Shown here: piece after piece, positions 22,333 to 29,320 of the stretch
Numbering within the stretch: position 1 is the first letter of the stretch
Layout of the letters: each line of letters starts with the position of its first letter
From: a virus
Length of the DNA: 29,320 nucleotides
Reading direction: 5' to 3' (one strand)
IMG/VR virus record: IMGVR_UViG_3300042861_000326
Span: 1 to 29,320 of that record
Made by a program: the position numbers and the translations under genes
The notes under the pieces: model-generated
The model's database searches: none
What the model was told of the DNA's origin: nothing
The model's input: only the letters and a program-made list of their open reading frames with translations

Positions 22333-23448
22333 TTATTTTTTTTCTTTACTTCCTTCTTGAGTAGCATACTTGATACCCATAATTGTTCCTACTATTGAAA
22401 ATGCATTAGTTAGCAAAACACTAAACATATTACTCCAGGTTGACCCAATTATCTGCGTGTCTCTACTTGTAACTATTGCCATCCAATAAAGTGTTGTTGT
22501 AACAACCCCTACACCAACTATAACGGCTAATGCAACTTTAACAATGACTTTTATTAACTCGCTTTGACTTTTTTTCATTAGTACATCTAAGTCATTCAAA
22601 GCTGCATTCTTTTCTATCTCTATTGCGTTTTTAAGTTTTTCTGAGTTAGCTAGCTCTGTTTGCAAATTTTTTGAAAGGTCATCTATTTTCTTTTTATTAT
22701 TTACAGCGTCAGTAACATCTGTTGCAATCTTAACTACATCAGTGATATTTCCTTTGCTATCAAATACAGGATTGTAAGATGCTTGTAGGTGTACAATAGA
22801 CCCATCTACTTTTCTTCTTTCAAATATTCCATCAAAGTACTTACCCTTTCTTAATGTTTCCCAAAACTTAGCATACTCATCTGTTTTAGAATACTCGTAA
22901 CTAACAAACATGCTATGATGTTTTCCAATGACTTTATCTTTTTCATTGGATTTATATCCCATAGTCTCTAAAAAAATGGGATTTGCATCTGTTATGAAAC
23001 CTTCAGTATTAAAACTAATGAGAGCAGTACTTCTGTTAATTGCATCTATTTGCTTCTTACTACTAACTATTGCACTGATGTCAGTAGCAATTTTCATTAT
23101 CTTGGTAATCTTATTATCCTCATCAAAAATAGGATTATAAGTAGCTTGAAGATTGATAAGAGTTCCATCTTTTTTCTTTCTTTCAAACTCACCTTGATAA
23201 TACTTACCGCTTCTTAAGATATCCCAAAACTTTTCGTATTCAAGTGATCTTGAGTAATCTTCACATACAAAAATGCTATGTTTTTTACCAATGATATCAT
23301 TATGGTTACCTTTACCGTAACCCATAGCTTCAAGAAAAATATCATTAACACCAAGAATAACCCCATTAAGGTCAAAGTAGATAATAGCATTACTTCTATT
23401 AATAGCTTCTAATCTACTTAATAACTCTTCTTTAGATAGGTTCTTCAT
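22333..23448 (-). CDS. Double PAS-domain membrane protein in the lysis region
   Basis: The 371-residue protein has PAS1 (about 15-125), PAS2 (about 136-246), a coiled coil (250-298) and two membrane segments (about 299-325 and 338-361), then a basic tail. Both PAS domains carry the pattern of chemoreceptor/BdlA-type PAS-PAC units: a start like INRSTALISFNTEG, a conserved GKHHSMFV, FWETLRKGKYFDG and LQASYNPVFDSKG. PAS domains bind small ligands or cofactors and signal through a coiled coil. No kinase, HAMP, methyl-accepting or cyclase domain follows; the output appears to be the membrane hairpin itself. The gene lies between endolysin-like and holin-like genes, so it may sense host state and gate lysis. 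The ligand is unknown. Confidence 0.9.
   Translation of the reverse strand: MKNLSKEELLSRLEAINRSNAIIYFDLNGVILGVNDIFLEAMGYGKGNHNDIIGKKHSIFVCEDYSRSLEYEKFWDILRSGKYYQGEFERKKKDGTLINLQATYNPIFDEDNKITKIMKIATDISAIVSSKKQIDAINRSTALISFNTEGFITDANPIFLETMGYKSNEKDKVIGKHHSMFVSYEYSKTDEYAKFWETLRKGKYFDGIFERRKVDGSIVHLQASYNPVFDSKGNITDVVKIATDVTDAVNNKKKIDDLSKNLQTELANSEKLKNAIEIEKNAALNDLDVLMKKSQSELIKVIVKVALAVIVGVGVVTTTLYWMAIVTSRDTQIIGSTWSNMFSVLLTNAFSIVGTIMGIKYATQEGSKEKK
22711..23406 (-). repeat. Tandem duplication of the PAS-coding segment
   Basis: The two PAS units, coded at about 23406-23074 and 23043-22711, are similar at DNA level as well as in protein, for example around the codons for LQA-YNP-FD and KFW. This implies a duplication within the gene, or acquisition of an already duplicated pair from a chemoreceptor gene. 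Confidence 0.7.
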
Positions 23449-23501
23449 TTTTAATGTCTACAAGATTTCCTAAATCACCTATACTTTTATTCTGGAATAA
23501 T

Positions 23502-24047
23502 TTAGAACTCTTTCAAAAGTGTATATGTAAACTTCTTAAATCCGGATTTCTTACACTTGCCTAGTAACTCTGCAAATTGTTTTGGATCATTAAGAACCTG
23601 ACATCCTGCAGACCACTTATCTATAAGCTTAGAAACCATTTTCTCGTTAGCACGGTGAATGTTGATACCAAAGATACCAGTTTCAGTTACTGAAGATTCT
23701 TCAGCTACGTCATTCTTGTTACCATCTCTGAATACAGTTACAGGAGCACATTGTGTTAATGCTTCATACTTACCTTGGTGCATACCTACTTGCCAGCAAT
23801 CATCCCATTGTCCGGGCTTAAGCAATGCTGCTCCTTTTGGGTTAAGCAAATTCTGTAACCAGTGAGTACCAGGATTAGTAGTACAAGTATACCAAGTAAT
23901 GTTATCTTTTTCTATTACTGCAATAAGATCATCAAACTGATTCTTAAGATTAGCATTAGATCTAATACCTACTAATTGAAATACAGGCCAATCATAGCCG
24001 TGCTTCTTGAACTCTGCTTTGAGTTCGTCTATTGTATACTTTTTCAT
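23502..24047 (-). CDS. Endolysin-like protein with HR...SAGC motif (L,D-transpeptidase-fold suspect)
   Basis: The 181-residue protein has GIFGINIHRA (His131) and then KWSAGCQVLND (Ser147 to Cys150). A His followed by S-x-G-C is the catalytic pattern of YkuD-type L,D-transpeptidase folds, some of which phages use to cut or modify peptidoglycan. The N-terminal half (WPVFQLVGIRS, TWYTCTTNPGTHWLQN) is typical of small phage proteins of this type in Bacteroidota. No signal peptide is visible, so export would depend on the nearby holin-like proteins. The gene precedes the PAS gene in the minus block. Activity and exact fold are inferred. Confidence 0.65.
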   Translation of the reverse strand: MKKYTIDELKAEFKKHGYDWPVFQLVGIRSNANLKNQFDDLIAVIEKDNITWYTCTTNPGTHWLQNLLNPKGAALLKPGQWDDCWQVGMHQGKYEALTQCAPVTVFRDGNKNDVAEESSVTETGIFGINIHRANEKMVSKLIDKWSAGCQVLNDPKQFAELLGKCKKSGFKKFTYTLLKEF

Positions 24048-24499
24048 TATTGATTAATTATTTCTATAAAAAACTTAACTGTATCATCAGGTGTAATTTC
24101 TAAACTATCTCCTACAGCAAGTATTAAATTAGCACTACCTGTTTGTAAATCGAATGCTACAAGTGATAAAGCATATCCGAATATAAATGGAGCTCCTGAA
24201 TTATCAGATAACTCAACTAAAGTAATTTTTATAATACTATTAGGGGTTATATCTGGTTGAACAAAAGTATATGTAGTAGGAATAGTAGATATATTATCTA
24301 TAACAGTAAGCAAAATTCTTTTAGAAGTTACGTTAATAGTATTAGTTATAGATGTATCTAAAGTTACTGTTTCAATAGGATCTCCAAGTTGTAGCAATAA
24401 TGCATCATATACGGCATTAACATGTCCTATACGTGCAGCTTGAGCATCAGTGCTCTTACCAAAGTACTTTTTATAGTTTAAAAAATTAATGAAACTCAT
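24047..24499 (-). CDS. Small beta-rich virion-type protein
   Basis: The 150-residue protein begins MSFINFLNYKKYFGKSTDAQ followed by ARIGHVNAVYDALL, a start pattern I recall from structural proteins of Bacteroidota phages (a conserved Tyr-Phe, then A-R-x-G-H-x-N-A). The rest is beta-strand-rich with many Thr and Ile. It overlaps the endolysin-like gene by one base and follows the giant gene after about 20 bases. It is probably a minor virion protein, but the exact part is unknown. Confidence 0.6.
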   Translation of the reverse strand: MSFINFLNYKKYFGKSTDAQAARIGHVNAVYDALLLQLGDPIETVTLDTSITNTINVTSKRILLTVIDNISTIPTTYTFVQPDITPNSIIKITLVELSDNSGAPFIFGYALSLVAFDLQTGSANLILAVGDSLEITPDDTVKFFIEIINQ

Positions 24500-24519
24500 A
24501 TACTTTAATTTACAAAATA

Positions 24520-27500
24520 TTATACACCTTTCCTATTTAAATTACTAATAAAATTCTTAGTTGCCATAACAGGATCTACAGTTGAACCTGTGAATCCAAA
24601 CATCTTAGCAAAGTAGTTAGCCATCTTAACACCACCCTGTTGTTGGAACTCATATGGACCTACAGCTCTCTTATAGTATGCACTCTCGTCCCCGGTAAGT
24701 AAGTTAATCATTTGACCCAAGACTTTAGTGTAAGATTCTATAGTAGATGTTACAGCAAGTGACTCAAAGTTTAAGTAGTCTGTATATGCAGATAATCCTA
24801 ACTTAGGTAGTGGCACCCAGTTTACTTGCTCTTGTCTAGTCTGTAGAGTAAGTGCTAGTAGGTTATTTGAGATATATCCGCCCATATTAAACGGATGTTC
24901 TGGATCATCTACAGATTGAATCAATCCTATATTAAACGGTAATGCTCCTGATTTTTTTCTAAGCTTCTCATACTTCTCTTCATCATCAGCATCAAATCCA
25001 AATAGCATACTGATCATTAATGTCATAGCTATCATAATAGCAGCGTCCATTACTATTCTCATAAATGCATGCTTCTGTTCAGGTGTCATAGAAGAGAAAG
25101 ATTTACCCCCAGTTTGAATACCCTCTTTCATAGTTCTGAAAGCTTCAATATAGAATCCCATGTAACTGTCATTAAGACCCGCATCATATCTAGCTTTAGG
25201 ATCTAGTAGGTTTCCTCTAAACTGAAATCTATTCATGAACATTCTTATGAACCAGCGTTTTAAGAACATCACTTGCTTATATAGTAAGTATCTATCTGCT
25301 TCAGCATAATCAAACTTACCAAAGGCACCGTTCAAGTTATTACCTACAGCTTGAATTTTATTTCTATAAGCTTTGAAGTTAGAACCTTCTGGTCCCCATG
25401 AAGAATCTACACCTTCTTTTAATTGTATCTGACCATCTACAACTTCCCATGCATCTATGTAAGGAATCATAGTAGTCTGACCGTCAATAGTTTGTGGGAC
25501 TTTTTGTGAGTACATCATGGCACCAAAGATGCTGAATGATGCATTAAGTTCTGTCCACTTACGTGTGTTGGTCAATAGTCCTCCTATCTCAGTAGCATCT
25601 TTTAATCCAGTACGTGTAAGGTTCTCACCAAACTTCTCTTCAAATCTAGAAGAGGTAGGATCAAAGATCTCTGTAAGCTGTACATTTAGAGACTTAGGTC
25701 CATACTTATATATCTGAAAAGATACTTCCGCCATGGTTTTGTTTGCCCACACTGTACCTTTAGCAAAGTCACGGTTATTATAAAATCTACCAGCAGCACC
25801 TTCAATCACTCCCTGGATTCTAGCACCCATAGAGTTCTTAATAGCTGACGGTAAGTTCAATGCAAAGTATCCAAGTGCAGATGTATGAAGCATAAAGCTA
25901 GATAGGTTATTAACCCACTTACTATCTGCTAGCATACCTGTTTGGTTCTTACCCTCAAACTCTCTTTCAATAAAGTTATCAATAGCTTTAGAACGTATAG
26001 TCTGTCCTTTCTTAGTAATCTGTTTCTCTAAGCTTCTATTAAGTAAAGATCTTTTGCTAAAAGTATTTATTTCTTTAGCTGCGTTAACCGGATCTCTTAG
26101 TACTTGTTGCAAAGCTCTAGCTGTAGGACTCATCTCACGGAGCTTCTGGTTTTTTTCTAGAGACAACATATATCTCATAGTGCCCGTAAGAATATCTAAA
26201 GATGTATCTACTAGTTCTAGACGGTACTTACCTGTCATAGGAATATTAGATATTCTGTCGTCAAATAAGTCTGTGTTTACAAACTCTTTTTGTTCTTCAG
26301 CATTAAACCCTCTTTCAAAGTCATCAGCTCTTCCTTTCCAGAAAGCTTTAACTTTATTCATAAATACAGAAATAGGATTCTGTTTTACTTCATTACCTTC
26401 AGCATCAACAAAGTTTCTAGATTGTACAGCTTCTAGGTTAGACTTTTCATATCTGGGAATCTCAAGACCTAATCTTTCTTCGGGAGCTTTTCCTTCTTGT
26501 AACTCTAAGTGCTTATCTATAAGTTTTATAAGCAATGCATATAGAGCAGGGTCTTCTTCTTTTACTTTAAAGAATCCGTTCTCTATATAAGTAGTGTCCT
26601 TACTACCGTCTGCATTAGTTACATCAAGTTTTGGTAGCCAGTTAAAGCCATCCCAGTTAGCTTGAGTAATATCACCCGCAGCAATAGCTTCTCTAATGGT
26701 TACTTTCTTAGTTACAAATCCCGCTGCAGGATCTTGCTTAACTTGATATCTATAATACTTAGAAGCAGGAAGTCCTAATATAAATCTAGATGTACCATCA
26801 GGATTAACTATCTCTGTGGTTTCATAGTGATCAACATTAGTAGGTCTTGTTACTGACCAAGCTGCAGTTCTTTTATATCTAGTTTCAGATTGACCGGATG
26901 TTGTATTAAAGAAGTTTTCTTCTGTATGGTTATCATCAAACCATTTCTTAAAATCTGAATTATTATTTCTTAGTGTCTCAACAAAATAAATGTTATCAAA
27001 GATGTCTATGTTTTCTAGAGTAAATTCTTTAATACCCATATTCAAGAATATATCTTTTATCTCATCAGAAAACTCTGAGAAGTAACTATTAAGAACAGTA
27101 AGATAGTCATCCGTGGGATCATTAGTCTGCATTCCCTCAAGATCTCTATATAACTCCATCATCCTGTTGTAAACTTCTTGCTCTCTTTCAAGTGCAGCTT
27201 TTGCTTGAGGACTTAAGTTCTTAGCAGTTCTATTAATACGCTTATCTAATAGTTCTTTTCTTCTTGCAAACTCTTGTTGTGTAAGTCTTTCCATAGATTC
27301 TCCAGACAAGAATCTTTCTCTCTTCTCAGACAACATAGATAGCTCAGCTTGCTCTAACTTAGTTAAACCACTACGAGTCATAAGTAACTCTTTAGCAGCT
27401 TTGATTTTATCTTCAAGTACTTTTATTTTCTCAAGTACTTCAGGTGTCATTTCTAGTGATGCTGGCTGTCCATCTTTATCTCTATACTTAGCAACTAGTA

Positions 27501-29316
27501 GTGCTCTTTCTTCATATAGTTCGGCAAGCTTATCATCAATTGCTGGTTGATTAGCTTGTTGTAATAAAGACTTCTGTTCTTCTTTTAGTCTAGCTAGTTC
27601 ATCATATATAGCTCCTCTTTGTTCATAGAAACTATTCTTAATTTTAATACGAGTATTTCCCTTAATCCACTTATCTATGTGTTGGTTATACTCATCTGAA
27701 CCTACTTCAATATTACGGTCAACTAAGCTCTGAGCAAAGTTTAAGAAGGCATTCTGAAATACCCCACGTAGAGGAATCTCATCATACATATCTTTACCTG
27801 CTTTTTGAAACTCTTGTAGTCTACGTGCTATCTCTAGATCACGGCCTACTTTCATATTACCTCTCTCGTCTAGTAAAGAATAAAGTTGTTTCTTTCTTCT
27901 ATATAGTACTTCAAGTTCTTGTAGATACTCATACTGTTCATAGTCAGAGGCTACGGCATTATTAATATTGCGGATCTCAGATTCAATTTGGTCAAGTCTA
28001 TGTCTAGCATCTTTACCAATATCATCCTTCTCTAGTAAGTCATACTTAGCATAGTACTTATTTGTGTACTCTGTATGCATGTACTTTCTTTCCCATGCAC
28101 GCTTCTGGTTGATCAAGTCTGTAACTTTCTGATAGTCTTTAGTATCTACAGCTTCTTTCTTAGCTTGTTCTATCTTAAAGTTCCACTCATCAATATCTTT
28201 CTTATAGTTCTTCCATGGATTAAGATAGGTGTATGCTTGATAAGGTTTAAAAGTATCCTTATCTCTACCACCTACTAAATCTATGAATGTAGTTCTTTGA
28301 CCTAAGTCTGCAATGTTTTTAGGATTAAATCCCGCAGCCTTTAGTAAAGGTTCTATTTCAGTAGCATACTGATTAGCTTTTAATTGTGCTCTTGTTTGTA
28401 CATCTGTAAAGTTGTTCTTTACATACATAGCGAACCCAAATACTATAGGGTCTTGGTTATTCATGTACCCTTCTAAGAAAGAATTAAGAGCATGTGCATC
28501 TCCTAGTTCTCCTTTCATAAGAGCTTCTATCTTCTCGGGATTAAGTTTTAGTTCTTCATACTCACGCTTGCGGGCTTCTATAACTTTCTCAGGAGCATTC
28601 TTACTCTCTAAGAACTCAATCATCTCTGTATACTTCTGATCTATGGATTCTTTAAGAGGTAAAAGAGTATCGTAAATAATATCTCTGGTACCAGCCATAT
28701 ATACTTTATTGGTGAATACCTTAGACTGCTTAATGTTAGCTTGTATTTTATTTACTAATTGGTATAGCTTACTATTAGTTGTGAGACCTGCTAACGTGAA
28801 AGCCTGGTCATACTCATTCATGAACTTCTCTAATGTATTAATAACATTGTTCATGTAGAATACAGCTTGTAAGTTATCCTTGTTGTCTACATCTCTAGAT
28901 AACTCGGCTAGCTTATCATTCATCTTAAGAGTAACTACTTCAAGACGCTCTATACTATTAATGAAGGCAGTCATACGGGCACGCTCAAACTCTACTGACT
29001 GTGCGGCTTGACCAAGAGGTGTACCTGATATAGTCTGATATCTACGTATAGAAGATAAGATTTCTCTTAAGTCAGAACGATCATACTCATCACGGAGTAA
29101 GTTAGCAGCTAACTCATAGTCCTTATTCTTCTCTAGGTTATTAAGAGTATCCTGTACAACATCATACATCCGGTTAATACTATTCTGAAATTCACCAGTT
29201 CTGTCTATCCTGCGTAAATCATTAAAGTATTCCGTATGATCACGGACGTAGGCAGCAAAGTCAGAGTCACTAATAATGTCTGTATTAAAGGTAAAGGTAG
29301 TTCCACTCTCAATCAT
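24520..29316 (-). CDS. Giant virion-type protein, at least 1598 aa, possibly 5'-partial
   Basis: A single open frame of 1598 residues ends at 24520 and reaches ATG 29316, four bases from the right edge. No stop lies between that ATG and the edge, so the true start may be outside. The first half is highly helical and charged, with long coiled-coil stretches (about 380-750). The second half is more globular, with a hydrophobic segment near 1417-1438 (IVMDAAIMIAMTLMISMLFG) and basic aromatic helices (FLKRWFIRMFMNRFQF). Giant, mostly helical proteins with a late membrane segment are typical of ejected internal virion proteins in podovirus-like phages. I see no DxDGD RNA-polymerase motif, so it is not the crAss-type virion polymerase. 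Role inferred. Confidence 0.8.
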   Translation of the reverse strand: MIESGTTFTFNTDIISDSDFAAYVRDHTEYFNDLRRIDRTGEFQNSINRMYDVVQDTLNNLEKNKDYELAANLLRDEYDRSDLREILSSIRRYQTISGTPLGQAAQSVEFERARMTAFINSIERLEVVTLKMNDKLAELSRDVDNKDNLQAVFYMNNVINTLEKFMNEYDQAFTLAGLTTNSKLYQLVNKIQANIKQSKVFTNKVYMAGTRDIIYDTLLPLKESIDQKYTEMIEFLESKNAPEKVIEARKREYEELKLNPEKIEALMKGELGDAHALNSFLEGYMNNQDPIVFGFAMYVKNNFTDVQTRAQLKANQYATEIEPLLKAAGFNPKNIADLGQRTTFIDLVGGRDKDTFKPYQAYTYLNPWKNYKKDIDEWNFKIEQAKKEAVDTKDYQKVTDLINQKRAWERKYMHTEYTNKYYAKYDLLEKDDIGKDARHRLDQIESEIRNINNAVASDYEQYEYLQELEVLYRRKKQLYSLLDERGNMKVGRDLEIARRLQEFQKAGKDMYDEIPLRGVFQNAFLNFAQSLVDRNIEVGSDEYNQHIDKWIKGNTRIKIKNSFYEQRGAIYDELARLKEEQKSLLQQANQPAIDDKLAELYEERALLVAKYRDKDGQPASLEMTPEVLEKIKVLEDKIKAAKELLMTRSGLTKLEQAELSMLSEKRERFLSGESMERLTQQEFARRKELLDKRINRTAKNLSPQAKAALEREQEVYNRMMELYRDLEGMQTNDPTDDYLTVLNSYFSEFSDEIKDIFLNMGIKEFTLENIDIFDNIYFVETLRNNNSDFKKWFDDNHTEENFFNTTSGQSETRYKRTAAWSVTRPTNVDHYETTEIVNPDGTSRFILGLPASKYYRYQVKQDPAAGFVTKKVTIREAIAAGDITQANWDGFNWLPKLDVTNADGSKDTTYIENGFFKVKEEDPALYALLIKLIDKHLELQEGKAPEERLGLEIPRYEKSNLEAVQSRNFVDAEGNEVKQNPISVFMNKVKAFWKGRADDFERGFNAEEQKEFVNTDLFDDRISNIPMTGKYRLELVDTSLDILTGTMRYMLSLEKNQKLREMSPTARALQQVLRDPVNAAKEINTFSKRSLLNRSLEKQITKKGQTIRSKAIDNFIEREFEGKNQTGMLADSKWVNNLSSFMLHTSALGYFALNLPSAIKNSMGARIQGVIEGAAGRFYNNRDFAKGTVWANKTMAEVSFQIYKYGPKSLNVQLTEIFDPTSSRFEEKFGENLTRTGLKDATEIGGLLTNTRKWTELNASFSIFGAMMYSQKVPQTIDGQTTMIPYIDAWEVVDGQIQLKEGVDSSWGPEGSNFKAYRNKIQAVGNNLNGAFGKFDYAEADRYLLYKQVMFLKRWFIRMFMNRFQFRGNLLDPKARYDAGLNDSYMGFYIEAFRTMKEGIQTGGKSFSSMTPEQKHAFMRIVMDAAIMIAMTLMISMLFGFDADDEEKYEKLRKKSGALPFNIGLIQSVDDPEHPFNMGGYISNNLLALTLQTRQEQVNWVPLPKLGLSAYTDYLNFESLAVTSTIESYTKVLGQMINLLTGDESAYYKRAVGPYEFQQQGGVKMANYFAKMFGFTGSTVDPVMATKNFISNLNRKGV

Positions 29317-29320
29317 CTTA

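Noticed and set aside
26054-26590. Plus-strand frame of 178 residues opposite the giant gene.
   Set aside because: Low-complexity Ser/Leu/Phe composition typical of antisense shadows; the minus frame is continuous through it.
24520-29316. The giant protein as the crAss-type virion RNA polymerase.
   Set aside because: No DxDGD or other polymerase motif seen; the DADD near its membrane segment does not fit.
1-29320. Stop-codon reassignment (TAG read as an amino acid), known in some crAss-like phages.
   Set aside because: TAG, TAA and TGA all end genes at sensible junctions, and genes are not broken by in-frame TAG.
1-29320. tRNA genes, CRISPR arrays or insertion sequences.
   Set aside because: No cloverleaf-like segment, spaced repeat array or transposase frame was found; gaps between genes are too short.

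Overview
The window is an AT-rich, tightly packed piece of a tailed bacteriophage genome. It most likely comes from a phage of a Bacteroidota host. Start codons are rarely preceded by a Shine-Dalgarno sequence and usually follow A/T-rich DNA or a stop codon (TAATG or ATGA junctions). Several proteins are of types familiar from Bacteroidota phages: a Fragile-X-F-like membrane protein, a Sak4-like ATPase with a partner SSB, and Lys-rich virion micropeptides. Replication genes lie on one strand and virion/lysis genes on the other, converging. This layout and the gene content (UDG, DnaB-type helicase, Sak4, DnaG-type primase, PD-(D/E)XK nuclease, family B polymerase, one giant virion-side protein) fit crAss-like phages (Crassvirales). 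That placement is an inference, because no capsid, portal or terminase gene is in the window. The standard genetic code is used.

Plus strand, 3-6770: small membrane and unknown genes; uracil-DNA glycosylase; a protein ending in a DnaA-domain-IV-like helix-turn-helix; a winged-helix-like protein; DnaB-type helicase; Sak4-like ATPase; SSB-like protein; then a strong intrinsic terminator. One gene (1240-1557) runs against this operon. Plus strand, 6781-8866: DnaG-type primase, a SegE-like GIY-YIG nuclease, and DUF6878-like and DUF6915-like proteins.

Plus strand, 8866-14830: a metallopeptidase-VWA protein and a MoxR-type AAA+ ATPase, accompanied by three proteins that share one module with each other. 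A GIY-YIG homing endonuclease sits between peptidase and ATPase. This looks like a self-contained chaperone/protease-like system of unknown target. Plus strand, 14727-20690: PD-(D/E)XK nuclease, family B DNA polymerase ending in a beta-clamp-binding motif, a DUF932-like protein, and two all-alpha nucleotide-pyrophosphatase-like proteins. A GC-rich hairpin lies in the gap before the last two.

A bidirectional terminator (20683-20708) separates this from the minus-strand block. Read in its own direction, the minus block has a giant virion-type protein running off the right edge (24520-29316), a small beta-rich protein, an endolysin-like protein with a SxGC motif, and a membrane protein with two PAS domains. 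These are followed by a two-TM holin-like protein, two overlapping spanin-like proteins, a CxxC micropeptide, a Gly/Met/Lys-rich protein and a basic 46-residue micropeptide. A PAS sensor fused to a holin-like membrane hairpin inside a lysis cassette is the most unusual item here. No stretch longer than about 70 bases lacks a gene, and I saw no tRNA, rRNA or CRISPR.
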